Assembly (NCBI GenBank): GCA_008638025.1
Contig: VTPF01000040.1
Location: 1-6,472 of the forward strand
Length of the DNA stretch: 6,472 nucleotides
Reading direction: 5' to 3'
From: Pelagibacteraceae bacterium
Lineage (GTDB): Bacteria > Pseudomonadota > Alphaproteobacteria > Pelagibacterales > Pelagibacteraceae
This document shows positions 6,102 to 6,472 of the stretch, piece after piece. Each line of letters opens with the position of its first letter. Position 1 is the stretch's first letter. Under the pieces are notes generated by a model. The model ran no database searches and was not told the DNA's origin. It saw only the letters and a program-made list of their open reading frames with translations. The position numbers were made by a program, and so were the translations under genes.

Positions 6102-6472
6102 TTATCTTAATATTTTTTTTGATGATAAAAAAATACCAAAAATAATAAATAAAGCACCATAAAAATGGTAATTCGCAAATTTCTCACCCAATAAAAAAAT
6201 TGCCATTAATGCACTAAACACGGGCATTAAGTGTAAAAAAATGCCTGCTCGATTTGGCCCAATTAATAAAACAGCACCATTCCAGAAAATATAAGCACCA
6301 ATCCCAGCAAATACAACAACGTATCCTATGGTTAAAATAACGGGAACATTTAAATTAAGATATTGCCCATTTATTATTTCAACAAAATACATGGGAGCTA
6401 AAAAAAGAACGCCAATAGTAATTAACGTTTGCAATAAAACAAAAGGTTTTAAATTAATTTTTTTTTCTTTCA
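6102..6472 (-). CDS. EamA/DMT-family permease, C-terminal part only (5' end beyond window)
   Basis: This is the C-terminal half of a drug/metabolite transporter-family (EamA) inner-membrane permease. The open frame runs from the window edge to the TAA at 6102-6104 (123 full codons visible). Hydrophobic helices begin at KPFVLLQTLITIGVLFLAP, followed by a long apolar stretch with GIGAYIFWNGAVLL, then NRAGIFLHLMPVFSALMAI and FLLGE, and a last helix ending FGIFLSSKK. The pattern AGxxLxLxPVxSALxAxxxLGE followed by a Gly-rich last helix is the hallmark of the second EamA domain. A shorter reading from a TTG at 6432-6434 is possible but would start inside the first visible helix, so the gene most likely extends past 6472. 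The codon straddling the edge reads NTG. It heads the visible part of the operon and may move the substrate or product of the hydroxylase; the substrate is unknown. Confidence 0.85.
   Translation of the reverse strand, partial: KEKKINLKPFVLLQTLITIGVLFLAPMYFVEIINGQYLNLNVPVILTIGYVVVFAGIGAYIFWNGAVLLIGPNRAGIFLHLMPVFSALMAIFLLGEKFANYHFYGALFIIFGIFLSSKKILR

Noticed and set aside
6432..6434. TTG as the true start of the DMT permease gene
   Set aside because: It falls inside a transmembrane segment and the frame is open to the window edge; EamA permeases are about twice the visible length.

Overview
The window looks like ordinary, very compact chromosome from an AT-rich, streamlined marine alphaproteobacterium, most likely of the SAR11 (Pelagibacterales) type. 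The evidence is strong A/T bias in codons and gaps, Lys/Asn/Ile-rich proteins, gaps of 3-31 bp, several overlapping genes and few Shine-Dalgarno sites. This assignment is an inference from style and gene content; no rRNA or marker gene is present. I see no tRNA, rRNA, IS element, CRISPR array, long repeat or phage gene, and no stretch over about 31 bp lies outside a gene.

Layout. (1) Positions 1-1221, minus strand: an all-alpha NTP-pyrophosphohydrolase (MazG/PRA-PH-like) gene followed by a D-malate/tartrate dehydrogenase gene (dmlA-like) that runs off the left edge. (2) Positions 1237-2908, plus strand: a tight three-gene operon of a secreted SUMF1/FGE-fold protein lacking the catalytic cysteine pair, a monothiol-length CPFC glutaredoxin (grxC-like) and a CcdA/DsbD-type membrane thiol-electron transporter. 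A good sigma70-like promoter (TTGACT-N16-TATATT) sits over the start of the divergent pyrophosphohydrolase gene and would give a nearly leaderless mRNA. (3) Positions 2900-6472, minus strand: an operon reading, in transcription order, EamA/DMT permease (C-terminal part only), EctD-like phytanoyl-CoA-dioxygenase-family hydroxylase, homoserine-dehydrogenase-like/SAF oxidoreductase (COG4091 type), AzlC and AzlD. Its end overlaps the end of ccdA by 9 bp, tail to tail.

How the genes may work together. The plus-strand operon looks like a cytoplasm-to-periplasm thiol/disulfide module, with CcdA carrying electrons outward. The long minus-strand operon couples two oxidative enzymes, an Fe(II)/2-oxoglutarate hydroxylase and an NAD(P)-dependent dehydrogenase, to two small-molecule transport systems (DMT family and the AzlCD exporter type). 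This suggests uptake or export and modification of a small amino-acid-like or polyol-like metabolite whose identity the sequence does not reveal. I found no clearly new system. The most interesting points are that four- to five-gene cassette, the EctD-like motif without ectoine biosynthesis genes in view, and the cysteine-less FGE-fold protein next to redox genes.
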